Positions 20,062-30,351 of a stretch of DNA of 64,000 nucleotides are shown here, one piece after another. Location of the stretch: NCBI GenBank assembly GCA_947284805.1, contig OX369286.1:5516372-5580371 (forward strand), written 5' to 3'. Within the stretch, counting starts at the first letter, position 1. Each line of letters starts with the position of its first letter. Source of the stretch: Coleophora flavipennella (taxonomy: Eukaryota > Arthropoda > Insecta > Lepidoptera > Coleophoridae). The translations under genes and the position numbers were made by a program. Under the pieces are notes generated by a model, which was not told the DNA's origin, did no database searches, and saw only the letters and a list, made by a program, of their open reading frames with translations.

Positions 20062-20159
20062 TACTGTATGTTCATATATAAAAATATTATTTAATAATTT
20101 TTAGTAAATTTCTTTTAATGTCGGTTTTTATTTTTATGTGATTTAAGACTTAAACAGAT

Positions 20160-20930
20160 ATTAACCTCTGGTATGCATGGTGGACTGAAATAACGCCGTA
20201 TGTCTGGTGGGTCTGACGGACCCAAAATGTTTTTCTTTTTGGGGTGTAACGTCTTTTATCTTGCTTTCCTGCAATCTGTGAGAGTGATTTCGTAAAAATG
20301 TAGTTTAAAAAAACTAAACACCACGCTTTTAAAGCACATCAAACTAAAAAGTAAAAAATAATACTTATTATAAGCTGAAAACAATAATGAACGAAAAATA
20401 CTAGTATTATTGTGACAAAAGCTTGGGTTGCTCGATATACGACAAATATGGCACAAAGCGCCCCACGCTTTTTTGTACTAGTATTTTTCGTTCATTATTG
20501 TTTTCAGCTTATATTAAGAATTATTTTTCACTTTTTAGTTTAATGTGCTATAAAAGAGTGTTTTTAGTTTTTTTAAACTATATTTATTTTTTTATTTTTA
20601 GTTCAGGATGATGAGATAAACTTATGATTAACTTATTATTGTCACTGATTATTGATAAATGTAAAAAGTATGAATTAAATCTGTCCGTTTAAAGTGGGTC
20701 AAAATCGAGTGCAAAGGTTACAAACATACAAACATACGTACATACAGGTGAAGCTAACAAAAGCGTGATAAAAAAGGACGGCTAAAGAAACATGACCATG
20801 CCGCCTTATTTTTTTTTTCAGTCACGAAGGCTTAGGAGACATAGCCATGACGCCTAAATTGCGTAATCCAAGGTCGGTAGGTGTTTTACTTATGTCAGAT
20901 GTTACACATCATATGCGAATACTGTAAGGC
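20160..20930 (+). mobile_element. Element of family R5, short copy
   Basis: Shares its left part (GCTTTCCTGCAATCTGTGAG, GAGTGATTTCGT) and right part (TGTTACACATCATATGCG, AATACTGTA) with 41095-42735, with different contents between. The left part includes the hairpin TGGGTCTGACGGACCCA. This copy encloses a foldback (20301-20583). No transposase seen. Confidence 0.4.
20301..20583. repeat. Inverted repeat (foldback), about 105-base arms
   Basis: The arm 20301-20407 (TAGTTTAAAAAAACTAAACA ... AAAAATACTAGTA) is matched in reverse by 20475-20583, with a loop of about 70 bases. Arms differ by scattered changes. Confidence 0.8.
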
Positions 20931-20954
20931 TCGCTCGGTTTTTAAATAAAGTGA

Positions 20955-21196
20955 TTCTCTAGGCCCTAGAGTCTTGGCGGCAAGATCTACCGTATCTGGT
21001 CCTTGTCTTCACCTTATGGTGTTGGCAGGAATAGCGGCCCTCACTATATGACATAGCTGTCGGTAAGTGGGAAAGCTATATCATAAACCTGATAGTTTAG
21101 CGCTGGTAGATATACGAGAGGGGAATCCGCCGGCGATGGAACCCGCGACGTCTTGGTGTAAAGCTAATGGACTTAACTATTACGCCACGGAGGCGG
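20955..21196 (-). mobile_element. SINE B, variant
   Basis: Minus-strand head CCGCCTCCGTGGCGTAATAG with B box GCGGGTTCCATCGCC. The body (GCAGGAATAGCGGCCCTCAC, ATATCATAAACCTG) differs from other B copies but recurs as the 96-bp insert at 60092. Confidence 0.65.
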
Positions 21197-21540
21197 TTGA
21201 ACATAAGCCGTCACAAAATTTAGGGTATCAAGGGTTATTGAGAAATTCTAAATGGCTTTTCGGCTCCCCAATTTCGAAACACGGTAACTGACAATTCTCA
21301 GATTTTTTAAAATTTGCCTTACAAAAAGTTGTGCTTGCTAAATTGATAAAAAAAATATATTTATTAATAGAAGATACTTTAATAAAAATATTACTTCAAT
21401 TTAAGTCATAAAAGTAATAAAAATGCAATAATACTAAAAAAAAAACAATCAAGTTACTGTGTTCTAAAATGGGGCAGCCGTTTTATTATTGGGTTACATT
21501 TTTTGTTTTTCGAATATTGTTTCCAATTATTGAACTGTCA
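21197..21540. other. Unassigned A+T-rich stretch
   Basis: No gene or family recognised. Confidence 0.35.
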
Positions 21541-21749
21541 CGCCTTTGTCACCTCATTTAAACGCACCATCAATGCCAGCTGTTGCCAAGCAAAAATTGT
21601 CTCAGGTATAGAATGCCAAATATATTCGGCTATAACTGAATACCAGGAGGATGTAAAACTCCTTCATTGCGAATAGGCAGTAAAGAGCGCCGGATGCATC
21701 AGACGACTGTTCGTCAAAGATTAACGTGGGCTCCAGAAGGGTCATTCGT

Positions 21750-21965
21750 TTGGTATGCTAATTCAAACAGGGCGAACAAAACGGGCTGTATCTTGAACGA
21801 CAAAATTTCCATACGGGAAACGCTTGAACCAAGTTTGTGCTACTGATTGATACTGCCATAGGTCCATAAAGAGCACACATTTTATTCGCGGCCTGTGTTG
21901 CATTTTTACCTTTTTTTGACATAAAATTTCAAAATTTTGCGAATTTCTCGTTACTTTCATTCATT
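21750..21965 (-). pseudogene. Mariner transposase N-terminal fossil
   Basis: On the minus strand three frames together read REIRKILKFYVKK, GKNATQAANKMCALYG, and VAQTWFKRFPYGNFVVQDTA with RFVRPV. This is the N-terminal helix-turn-helix of a mariner transposase, which binds the inverted repeats (family pattern: ...AxxIcxxYG...xxxWFxRFxxGxFxxxDxxRxGRP). At least two frameshifts are present and the catalytic DDD region is not recognisable downstream (21540-21750 may be further debris). Confidence 0.65.
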
Positions 21966-22149
21966 TTCATAGCAATTTACATAGCAATTAAACAATTTTA
22001 TAATGGCAGGATTTTTAAATATTTTTATTTTACATTTCCAAATGTTTCCTTATTTAATTATATTATAACCAGCCAGGTACAAATAATACAAGCAAAGAGA
22101 TTTGATTACTAATTTTTAGTTACAAAATACGAAGAAAATTTTTCTCTGA

Positions 22150-22432
22150 CCTATTTAATTGAAGTAAAACTTCTTTACGTACGTTTGACTTGGGGAGTAA
22201 GATGGTGAATGCGTTACGCGAACGGTGGTTAAGTTTTACTCGTTTTTGAAGTAAAACTTCTTTACGGACGCTTGGCTAGTGGAGTAAGCTGGTGTTAGCG
22301 TTACGCGAACGGTAATTTTTAGCGTTACGAAAAGTGTGATCTGGCGAGGCGAACAGTACGTTTGACTTGGGGAGTAAGCTGGTGAATGCGTTACGCGAAC
22401 GGTGATTAAATTTTACTTCAGTCTTGTGGTTT
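22150..22432 (+). repeat. Three diverged tandem units with palindromic GAAGTAAAACTTC
   Basis: Units near 22150, 22245 and 22350 share TTGACTTGGGGAGTAAGATGGT-like text (20 bases: TTGACTTGGGGAGTAAGATG), GCGTTACGCGAACGGT and GAAGTAAAACTTCTTTACG. Period about 95-105. The last unit ends TTTTACTTCAG. No frame. Confidence 0.75.
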
Positions 22433-22439
22433 AGACCAC

Positions 22440-22765
22440 AACACACTTTTAGCACACTTGTTTTCTATCCTTATCAAGTTTGAATAAATTAAAAACAAAT
22501 AAGAAAAGAATCATCTGATAGCGTAATAAGAAAAAAAAAGTTAAGATAACAAAATTATAGATGTAAGCAAATTATACACAAATGTTTAGAAAATAAGTTG
22601 AAAATCAAAACATAACAAAAAAATAAAGTAGGTAAATATTTGGTACATTTGGTAAAGACGTGGAGGCGTCCATAACCTTTGCAATGATAAATAATATGAT
22701 CTTTCTATCTGACATGTATCGAAGGTAGAATCATAATGTAATTTATATTTTACCATTTTTGTTTC
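22440..22765. other. Unassigned A+T-rich stretch
   Basis: No gene or family recognised. Confidence 0.35.
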
Positions 22766-22769
22766 TTGG

Positions 22770-22915
22770 CCAGAGATATGTTTCCATAGATGGGTTATGC
22801 ACTAACAAACTACATTTGAAAATCGAACCCATTTACACACACAACGCTATAGGTAGTTCGCTTTCGTCGCACCTAATAGTACAAAGAAAAGAGATGCCAA
22901 TTGGCAATTGGCATC
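22770..22915 (+). mobile_element. Repeat family R3 with GATGCCAATTGGCATC end
   Basis: Contains GATGGGTTATGCACTAACAA, then AATCGAACCCATTTACACAC, and ends with the palindrome GATGCCAATTGGCAATTGGC. Other copies, in the other orientation, are at 25779-25874 and 55108-55248. About 145 bp, non-coding. Confidence 0.7.
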
Positions 22916-23039
22916 TTTTTATTTGCTTTACTTCTAGGAAGCATTTAACGTATCTACCTCCCTTTATATATTAGCATATTCCTGTTCTTGATGATAATAT
23001 TATAATTGTATCTGTCTACTCTCTCAAAACGAATTTTTA

Positions 23040-23735
23040 TTGGCATACTTTATAAACACAGTACCGAAATAATAAATAAAAAAAACACTTTATAACATTA
23101 TTTCTCTAACAAAATAATGTGTTATAAAGTTTTTTTTTTTCATTACGGTACAAGTGATCCAAAAAGTTAATATCACCAACGAAGTTCCATATCAATTTTT
23201 TTTATTGGAACGCACATGCGGTTCCGCCATTTTTACAGCATTACAAAAAGTTTTCATTCCATTTTTTACTTGTCTGTGACAGCGCCCGCTTTAACGCATT
23301 TGCGGTGATGTGCTAGGTTTTGGCGCCATTCATTTAATATGTTTGTTGTAGTTACTGAATTTCGTGGATAATTTTCATTCTTGCTTAAAAATGTCTGAGA
23401 TCAGTGAAAGCATTGTTTTTACCTGTCTGTGACAGCTTTCGCTTCAGCGCAAGCGCGGTGATGTGCTGGGATTTGGCGCTATGATACGTTTTGTTGTAGG
23501 TACTGAATTTCGTGGGATTTTTTTACTTTACTCTTTTAAATTTGATATTTGGTGTTTAGTTGATTCAATCCCAATGTATGAGATAAGATAAAGTAGTGTA
23601 TGAAACTGCACATAACTAGGTATTAAAACACTCGTATGACACTATTAAAAACCTTTCCGAGGCTCGGTTTTTAAACTCATACTCATGTTTTTATACCCCT
23701 CATTATGCAACAGTTTCATAAACTACTATTTTAAT
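23040..23735 (+). mobile_element. Repeat family R4, long copy
   Basis: Matches 51885-52427 over most of its length: GTTAATATCACCAACGAAGT, TGGAACGCACATGCGG, CTGTCTGTGACAGCG, GTTACTGAATTTCGTGG, TATGAAACTGCACATAAC, TTCATAAACTACTATT. Near the start the inverted pair ACTTTATAACATTATT and AATAATGTGTTATAAAGT makes a hairpin. The part from CTGTCTGTGACAGC to GAATTTCGTGG is tandemly duplicated here (about 23269-23368 and 23424-23515). Class unknown. Confidence 0.6.
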
Positions 23736-23737
23736 AT

Positions 23738-23840
23738 ACAATACAATACAATATTCTTTATTGCATCACAACATAAAAAAAAGATAAGAAAAATATAGAA
23801 GAAAGTCTATACAATAGGCGGCCTTATATACCTTAATATA
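23738..23840 (-). mobile_element. LINE 3' end fragment
   Basis: ATACAATACAATACAATATT then CTTTATTGCATCACAACA: on the minus strand a TTGTATTGTAT-type tail after a TGCAATAAAG-like signal, typical of Jockey/CR1-group 3' ends. No coding part. Confidence 0.4.
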
Positions 23841-23939
23841 CCTACCTACTTAGTTATTTGTCGTTGTAGACATTGGTAGCGTTGTTTATCTTACTTTCTA
23901 CTAGACTAGAATCTCGTTACAAATGTTTGATCTTTCCAT

Positions 23940-24475
23940 TTTTACCCGCGACTGAACGGTGACGGTATATGCGTTTGGGGTGAGAGGGTGTTTGTGCAAA
24001 AGAATGTTGCCATTTTCTCCTAAACAACTAGTCCGATTTTGATGTGGTTTTCAGTGATGGGTTCGGATTTGATGGGTGCATGTTTTTAGATAGGTGTTAC
24101 GATGACAGCTCACCAGGGGGCGCTGCAATCAACATTTTTTGTACAAACCAATGTTGCCATTTATCTCCAAAACAAATAGTCCGATTTTGATGCGGTTTTC
24201 AGTGATAGGTTCGGGTTTGATTGTTGCATGTTCTTATATATGTGTTACAATGAAAACTCACCAGGAGGCGCTGCAATTAATATTTTTTGTGCAAAACCAA
24301 AACTACTAGTCCGATTTGAATGCGGTTTTCAATAATGGGTTTGTGGTTGATTAGTGAGTATTATTAAATAGATGTTACGGTATTAGGTGGCGCTGCAATA
24401 ATATCTAGTCAGATTTTGATGCGGTATTCAGTATAGGGTTTGTGGTTGATTAGTGAAGGTTCTTAAAAACTTTTT
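23940..24475 (+). repeat. Tandem array, about 147-base unit, CTCF-like motif
   Basis: Three to four units from 23998. Each has CAACTAGTCCGATTTTGATG, GGTTTTCAGTGATGG, and (in the best unit, 24111-24129) CACCAGGGGGCGCTGCAAT. The second has CACCAGGAGGCGCTGC. A similar array lies at 50056-50910. The left edge CCCGCGACTGAACGG resembles a worn Helitron 3' end read backwards. Confidence 0.75.
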
Positions 24476-24605
24476 TTTTGTTTTGTAATCAAGTTAGCAT
24501 TGTGTAGTGGGGAAAGTATTTTCCTACATTGCCCAATGTGGAGTATGCACAGTGTTTGATTATATTTGAAAAGCTTATGCAAACATACAAATGAACTTTT
24601 AAAAC

Positions 24606-24700
24606 AGACACACACAACACACACTCTCTCTCACAGACACACACACATACACACACACACACTCACACACCCACACATACATACACACAAACACAGCGTA
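24606..24700 (+). repeat. (CA)n-rich microsatellite
   Basis: CACA with CTCT and CATA interruptions over about 95 bases. Confidence 0.85.
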
Positions 24701-25700
24701 ATCAATCATCATCTCTATTGTTCACATTTTTTTCAAATTATATCTGTACCAAATCCATAGGTGGGGCCTGGTGTCCCGAAACACAGACTTGTAAAGTCTA
24801 GCTCAGGCACCAGTCCATCACATCTCTATAATATGTTTTTACCTTTTTGTTAATAACTGTACGATGATGTGGTGTGAAAATAAACTGATATTTTTTTTTT
24901 TTATTTTTATTTATTAACTTGTATGACAAATACACTTGACTATGTGAAATCTTACCGACAATTTGTTTGAAACCGTTTAGGTGTAAAGGGAAACAAACAG
25001 ATTTGACGCATGTGCATTTTTTTCTTACTTTAGTTGAAAATGTCTTTTCAGCCGTCATTTACTATTTCTGAGAGTTGACTTACAATAAAATCCCCGGAAA
25101 TTTTAGTTGTAAATACTTATTAAAATTATATTTTGATTTAATAAAATAAACTATATCGATGTTGTATAATATATTTATTATTATTTATTTATTAATAGAA
25201 AAGATGAGTACATAGGTAAACATTAGACCCACAAAACTGAATGATCAGTTTGTCTGTGGGATCGACAGTCTCACAATTATTCGTTACAATCATAGTTAAG
25301 ACTGTGGTACTTAACTAGATATACAAGCATATGTACCTATGCTCTTTAAAAAGTTTGAAATAAAAAGCAAAATTAAAATTTTGAACAAACCCACGACCGT
25401 TAACAGGCAAAGTTTAAATGATAATACTTATTCCAATTTTATATTAATACAACTATTATAATAAAATATTTTTATAAAATATAAAAGCTTTTTACATTTA
25501 TTTTCACTAGTTACAGAAATTATTTAAGTGGAGGTTTTTTAATTATTTTATCCTTTTCCAATTTCTTTTTAAACGTCGTGGAATTTTTAAAAATTTTCAA
25601 TTTTGCTTTTTATTAGAAGGTCCCTCAAAAGGAAGATTTGCGTTCTTCCGACCCAAAGTTGGATCAATTGAAATCTTGAGGACCAAGTGAGTCAAATTAC
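24701..25700. other. Unassigned A+T-rich stretch
   Basis: No gene seen. 25160-25330 (TTATTTATTTATTAATAGAA, TCTGTGGGATCGACAG) may be a LINE 3' end on the minus strand. The rest is unassigned. Confidence 0.35.
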
Positions 25701-25778
25701 AAAAACCGGCCAAGTGCGAGTTGAACTAGCGGTATGAGGGTTCCGTACCACCACACCTCTCCACACAACTATGACAAT

Positions 25779-25874
25779 AATGCCAATTGGCATCTCTTTT
25801 CTTAGTAGCATTCGGTGCAACGGAAGCGAACTACCTATATTATTGTGTGTAACAAATCTCTGCTACTAGCGCTA
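25779..25874 (-). mobile_element. Repeat family R3, shortened copy
   Basis: TGCCAATTGGCATCTCTTTT then GTGCAACGGAAGCGAACTAC and ACAAATCTCTG; an internal stretch present at 55150-55230 is deleted. Confidence 0.65.
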
Positions 25875-25881
25875 TCCTTTT

Positions 25882-26030
25882 TTTTTTTTAATATAATTTG
25901 AGTGCGTTTGGCTGCACCTCACCTGATGGTAAATGCCGATGCAGCAGAGGATGTAACACGCAAGCTCAAATAGTGCATATTCACTCTCGTCTTGAAGATT
26001 CCTAAATTATACGAATCGGGGAATACAGAA
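25882..26030 (-). mobile_element. SINE C fragment
   Basis: T-rich run, then GTTTGGCTGCACCTCACCTG, ATGGTAAATGCCGATGCAGC, and ATTCCTAAATTATACGAATC. Matches 35815-35945; a shorter piece is at 43605-43680. Tail side (A-rich on minus) is at the left. Confidence 0.6.
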
Positions 26031-26529
26031 TAGTGGTGTTTTAGTGAATTATTTTCCTGTGAACGTTTTATATTGAGTTTACCACTTTATTTTCAAATAA
26101 TAAAATTCTTATAGGTTTTCTGTAATCTACAAGTAATGAACTATATTTTATATTTTTTCATAATTTTAGGTTCAGTAGTTTCGGAGATCAGGGGGGGATG
26201 GTCAATTTTCGTATTCTTTCATGAATAAAATCAAAACTTTTTATTTTACAATATTAACAAAAATATATTTGAGATCTTCATAATAAGTCCTTTCATTTGA
26301 TATATGATACAGTAAGGTTTGCGGAACTTATTGACCATTATTAAAAAAAATATACTTTGCACATCTATGTTTGGTTCATTGGATTACACCATCCTACCAA
26401 ATTTCACCTGATTTGGTCCATTAGATTCGGAGAAAATTGGTTGTGACAGACGGGCGGACAGACAGACAGACCCACGAGTGATCCTATACGTGTTCCGTTT
26501 TGTTTTTTGTTGTACGGAACCCTAAAAAG

Positions 26530-27108
26530 GCAAAGACCTATAAAACATTTAGTCCTTGTGTCTCTGTTCGTTTCTTTTCATACGTATTTGCCCTTATCCT
26601 CTCATGTTGTAGTTTTTTCTGGTGAGCACGAGTTTTCCTAAGCTAGTTCAGTAGGTAAAGAGCTTGTATATTTTTAGGAGTCACACATGTAACTGTGGCT
26701 TTCTGTTTACCTTGCATCATCTTTGACAAGCTTCCCCGTCGTCGCCAGGCCTCGCTCGAACACCGGGGGTAGTTTTACAACGCACCGGGGAAAACTTTAC
26801 GTGCAAGGGGTAGTTTTTCACCCTTTATTTGGGATTCAAGTACCGCGGTGTTTTGATGAGTACTGAAACAATATTTGAAAAAAAAAATGTACGAACATTT
26901 TACTTTTGGTATTTATGTACTATTTGTTCATTTGTTATTTGCTCTTAGTTAGTTGCCTTTTACAAGATTTAAAAAATCATGCCCTTGGTAGTAATATGAA
27001 GTTTCTTTTGCTAATTTTTAGGGTTGCGTAACAAAAGGGTGCCAACAAGATCCGTTACCTGGTACGGAAAACCTTAAAAAGCAATGAATACAAAACAAGC
27101 CATTAATA
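26530..27108. other. Unassigned stretch
   Basis: No gene recognised. AAGGGGTAGTTTTTCACCC near 26800 is locally less A+T-rich. Confidence 0.35.
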
Positions 27109-27111
27109 TTA

Positions 27112-27366
27112 GATCGGACTGCTAGTCATTTGAGTTACTTTTAATGATCTGTCAAAAACTAAATTTTGTTCTAAGAATGTTTGAAATACCCACAAGTGAC
27201 GTCATAGATTTTTAGAGTCATTGACGAACTTATTTTGTGAATTTGATAAATTAATAATTTAAGACGTAATATAATAAAAACAAAACAAGTAAGGTTTTTT
27301 GAAACTTCAAGAGGAGAGCAATTTAGGAAATCATATTTCAGAATTTATTTTTGATGCAGTCCGATC
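27112..27366. mobile_element. MITE related to the GGGATGACGA family
   Basis: GATCGGACTGCTAGTC at the left and GATGCAGTCCGATC at the right. The interior (ATGATCTGTCAAAAAC, GTGACGTCATAGA) is close to 18965-19221, but the termini differ, giving a sister subfamily. Confidence 0.65.
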
Positions 27367-27442
27367 CCCTGTTATAGTTTGTAGCCTTAACATAAAGTTC
27401 TTATGAAATACTTGAAATTCATGCATTTGCCGATGAAGGGTC

Positions 27443-27719
27443 ACCAGTTACCAAAGTTACCGACATAGCTTTCAGAATTGCTAAACTTAAGTGGCATAGG
27501 TCGGGGCACATTGCTCGTAGAACACATGACAGTAAAGTTCTCGAGTGGCGACCACGCACTGGAAAATGTAGTGTCGGCAGGCCTCTCACTCGGTGGAGTG
27601 ATAACCTGGTGAAGGTCGCGGGAAGCCGCTGGATGCGGGTAGCGCAGAACAGGTCGTCGTGGAAATCCTTGGGGGAGGCCTATGTCCAGCAGTGGACGTC
27701 CTTCGGCTGATATGATGAT
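27443..27719 (+). pseudogene. RTE-like LINE, C-terminal coding and 3' end
   Basis: Plus strand reads VTDIAFRIAKLKWHRSGHIA, RRTHDSKVLEWRPRTGKCSV-like text, GRPLTRWSDNLVKVAGSRWM and SLGEAYVQQWTSFG then stop, followed by ATATGATGAT. This is the common RTE-like C-terminal domain (R-W...W-R-P-R-T...G-R-P-x-x-R-W-x-D-D). 5'-truncated; the reverse transcriptase and endonuclease parts are absent. Confidence 0.8.
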
Positions 27720-28320
27720 ATAGATCGGTGACCCAAAGATGGATTTCTAACGTAAATTAATGAGTTTTCATGGGGCACTTGGGGGGTAAATGAGAAAATA
27801 AAAAAAAGGTAAACTGTATCGTGTGACATATCAAATGAAAGGGTTTTTTGTATATTATATTATAATTTTTAAATAAATAGTTTTGAATTTATTTAAGAAT
27901 TTAGGCCAAAATTAACCATTCCTAAAATACAAAAAAAATATCACAGTTTATGTGGTTGAATTACAGGAAAACACAGGCAAAATATAAAAAAAAAACAAAG
28001 TGCGGCCCTGAGTCACACTTGTTAGTTTTTTTTAAGTATTTTTTCTCTGCTTACGTATTAAGTGACAGGAGACGACAAAACTTTCCTAACAAAACAAAGA
28101 TCTCGCTAAGACAGCGGAGTAAGTTAATGTATTAAAAGTAAATAAAGAGTGATATAAAATAAGGAAGTTAAAATAAAAAGTAAGAAGCCACTTTTTCCCG
28201 GGAAGAGATTTCATTTAATCCCGCGCAAGGAGCGTGCTAAATTGCCAACATCAATCGCCACGATTACTCTGTATTTCCCAGGCTGACATTTACTGTTCTT
28301 TCTAGGGTTCCGTAATCAAC
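27720..28320. other. Unassigned A+T-rich stretch
   Basis: No gene or family recognised. Confidence 0.35.
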
Positions 28321-28331
28321 GAGGAACCCTT

Positions 28332-28364
28332 CATCATCATCATATCAGCCGAAGGAAGTCCACT
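28332..28364 (-). mobile_element. 33-bp RTE-like LINE stub with 9-bp target duplication
   Basis: CATCATCATCATATCAGCCG plus 13 more bases is the rc of the LINE 3' end. It is bounded by GGAACCCTT at 28323-28331 and 28365-28373, so it is an integration that stopped almost at once. Confidence 0.75.
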
Positions 28365-28417
28365 GGAACCCTTAAACTTGTAATATTGCTTTGCCTGTCC
28401 CTAAAGGTCCCCTGGAG

Positions 28418-28633
28418 CACACCCTGAACATTTCATACAACGGGTCAGAAATGACATTTCAAAAAAGGAATGACGGAACAAACAAAATGGCGGTGAAATC
28501 CTACATACGTTCGAAAACCAAACTGTAACCAATCTGTATCAATTTAGGTGACGAGGGGGTGAGGTCGCAATCTAGAGAGCGGCAGGGAGTGTCCATACTG
28601 TATGTTAGTACTAATATCCTTTTATATACTTTG
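28418..28633 (+). mobile_element. Repeat family R1, copy 2
   Basis: CACACCCTGAACATTTCATA through GGCAGGGAGTGTCCATACTG and TATATACTTTG. Has a 4-base TCCT insertion near the end relative to copy 1. Confidence 0.75.
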
Positions 28634-28699
28634 CCTGGAGGCTCGAATTTCCATACAAACGTACTTCCGCTTTAATATAGACAAATATCGATGTTTGTA

Positions 28700-28875
28700 A
28701 TTAGTTTCGCAAAAAAAACTCTTCATACAAATCAGCTGATCCACCAATTTTGTGCATTTTTGTATAGGTTGTCCAATTTTTTTAAAGAATTTACTGTGGG
28801 TTCCTTGTGGAAAGTTGTTTTGTATGATGAGTAGAACCCACAGTTAACGGGACCTACACCAATTTAGTAACATCC
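28700..28875. mobile_element. CAGGGTGTAAC TIR family, fragment
   Basis: Right end GACCTACACCAATTTAGTAA with CATCCTG. Inner part ATACAAATCAGCTGATCCAC and TTTGTGCATTTTTGTATAGG is in reverse to the usual order, so the copy is rearranged. Confidence 0.5.
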
Positions 28876-28997
28876 TGTAGTCTTCATTCTTTTCTCAAAG
28901 ACAACGACGTCACATGCCTGTAACAAAACCATCTTCAGAACAAAATGACATTTTCATAGTTGCTAAAAAGTAACTTAAATAACCACACGAATTAATA

Positions 28998-29363
28998 AAA
29001 AACATAAACCCGACTGCATAAAAACTTAATCCCTCTTTTTTAGCCAGTTGGGTAAAAATATATCCTATGTCACTCACGGGATCAAGACTAATCTAACAAA
29101 ACCTCGCACTCCAGAATTAAAAACTTTTTTTTTTGGCTAGGCAAGTATAAACGTTTCCTTTGATTAGACAAGGTTGTCTAAGTTCCTATGTCACTCACAG
29201 GATCAAGACAACTTCAGAATTTAGATTTTGGTCGCTAACTACACCTCGCACACCAAAATCTATCAAGCCGTTTAAGGCTACAGAGCGCGACAAAGAAATA
29301 CACATAACATAACTCTTATATAACACTAGAAAAACATAACCATCCTTCTGGCACAGTCGGGTA
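28998..29363. mobile_element. MITE-like element with ACCCGACTG ends
   Basis: Left AACCCGACTGCATAAAAAC and right CTGGCACAGTCGGGTAA are inverted over the outer ten bases. Internal direct repeats CCTATGTCACTCACGGGATC and CTATGTCACTCACAGGATCA. About 366 bp, non-coding. Confidence 0.5.
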
Positions 29364-29576
29364 ATGACCAGTAGTCAAATATACGAAGCCCTGTACTACG
29401 CATGGTCCAACTCACACTTGGCCAGATTTTCACTTTATTTATTTAAAGAGCTTTGTAAGAAACTCGTGGACTTCGGTAGGCAAACATTAGTGGTATTTGT
29501 CAAACAAGAGGGGGTGCATTATGATGAACTGGCGACCCAGGCCGAGTTCGCGTGGGTGCACTTAAAAATGGTCTGA
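29364..29576 (+). CDS. Unrecognised open frame of 70 codons
   Basis: Starts with a true ATG right after a MITE end and stops at 29574-29576. Text such as LVVFVKQEGVHYDELATQAE followed by FAWVHLKMV has no simple-repeat bias, so it may be a captured or host exon, or chance. No domain recognised, no splice sites chosen. Weak support. Confidence 0.2.
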   Translation: MTSSQIYEALYYAWSNSHLARFSLYLFKELCKKLVDFGRQTLVVFVKQEGVHYDELATQAEFAWVHLKMV

Positions 29577-29627
29577 AATTATTCATTATTTTTATTTACC
29601 AGATTTTTTTTTATATTTTTTTATTCA

Positions 29628-29870
29628 CTATTGATAGATAGATAGATAGATAGATAAATCATTTATTCATTGACAGTTTAAACATTTGACACAAAGAACA
29701 AGATTAAAATAAAAGACGTAATAAAGCAAAATTTAAAAACTAAGTTAAACACAAACAGGACGAACGATAAGTACTGCCAATGAAACGGCGCTGACTCAGC
29801 ATAATGTTGTGGATTGTGTCCACAACGCTGATATTCTGTCAGTACCGGTGGTTGCGTCGTGCGCACCTCG
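29628..29870 (-). mobile_element. Probable LINE 3' end with (GATA)n tail
   Basis: (GATA)n at 29633-29656 then AAATCATTTATTCATTGACA. On the minus strand this is the end ...TGTCAATGAATAAATGATTT(ATCT)n, a usual form for CR1/Jockey-group elements. The upstream minus frame (RTTQPPVLTEYQ) may be the last of the coding part. Confidence 0.4.
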
Positions 29871-29947
29871 AACGACTATTTCAACACACCTTGCCTACTT
29901 GCATACGAGTTACCTATATGTCTAAAACTAAGGGAATAGGCAATATA

Positions 29948-30030
29948 TTGGTAAACCCTTGACAACATCTCACCTGGTGGTAAGTGACGATGTTGCCGAA
30001 GATGGAAGCGGGCTTACCAAGATTCCCCAA
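29948..30030 (-). mobile_element. SINE B, 3' end
   Basis: TTGGTAAACCCTTGACAACA, ATCTCACCTGGTGGTAAGTG, GGGCTTACCAAGATTCCCCA. Cut by the Helitron that follows. Confidence 0.75.
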
Positions 30031-30035
30031 CGCAA

Positions 30036-30335
30036 TTTTTCCCGCGGCTCCGCCCGCGTGGACATCGTTTTTATGACTGTCTTTAAGGATGATTAGTAAA
30101 TTATGTCGTTTTCCACCTACTCAACAATCTCTGTGCAAAAAATCACAACAATCGAGTATTTTTTTAGTTCTCTCAGGAATTAGCTATTTTCCCGGGATAA
30201 AAAGTAGCCTATGTCCTTCCCTGTGACACAGGCTACCTGCATGACCAAATTTCATAAAGATTGGTCAAGGCGTTGAAGCGTGAAAAGGTAACAAACAAAC
30301 AAACACATTTTCACATTTATAATATTTTATAAGGA
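30036..30335 (-). mobile_element. Short Helitron, 3' terminus lost
   Basis: Minus strand from TCCTTATAAAATATTATAAA to GCCGCGGGAAA, where SINE B begins; CTAG is missing. Contains (AAAC) repeats and AAAAAGTAGCCTATGTCCTT. Same group as the outer host at 761-3627. Confidence 0.8.
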
Positions 30336-30351
30336 TTTGCGTAATAATTAT

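Larger units (their letters stand above)
25701..26527. mobile_element. AACCGGCCAAGTGCGAG...TACGGAACCCT repeat with inner insertions
   Basis: Left end AAAACCGGCCAAGTGCGAGT and GAGGGTTCCGTACCA; right end GACAGACGGGCGGACAGACA and GTACGGAACCCTAAAA. These two ends belong together in a repeat common in Lepidoptera. Between them lie an R3 copy (25779-25874) and a SINE C fragment (25882-26030). Confidence 0.55.

Noticed and set aside
21067..21291. 74-codon frame MGKLYHKPDSLALVDIREGN
   Set aside because: Antisense of a SINE B variant; the ATSWCKANGLNYYAT part is the tRNA-like head, and the same kind of text occurs at other SINE B copies.
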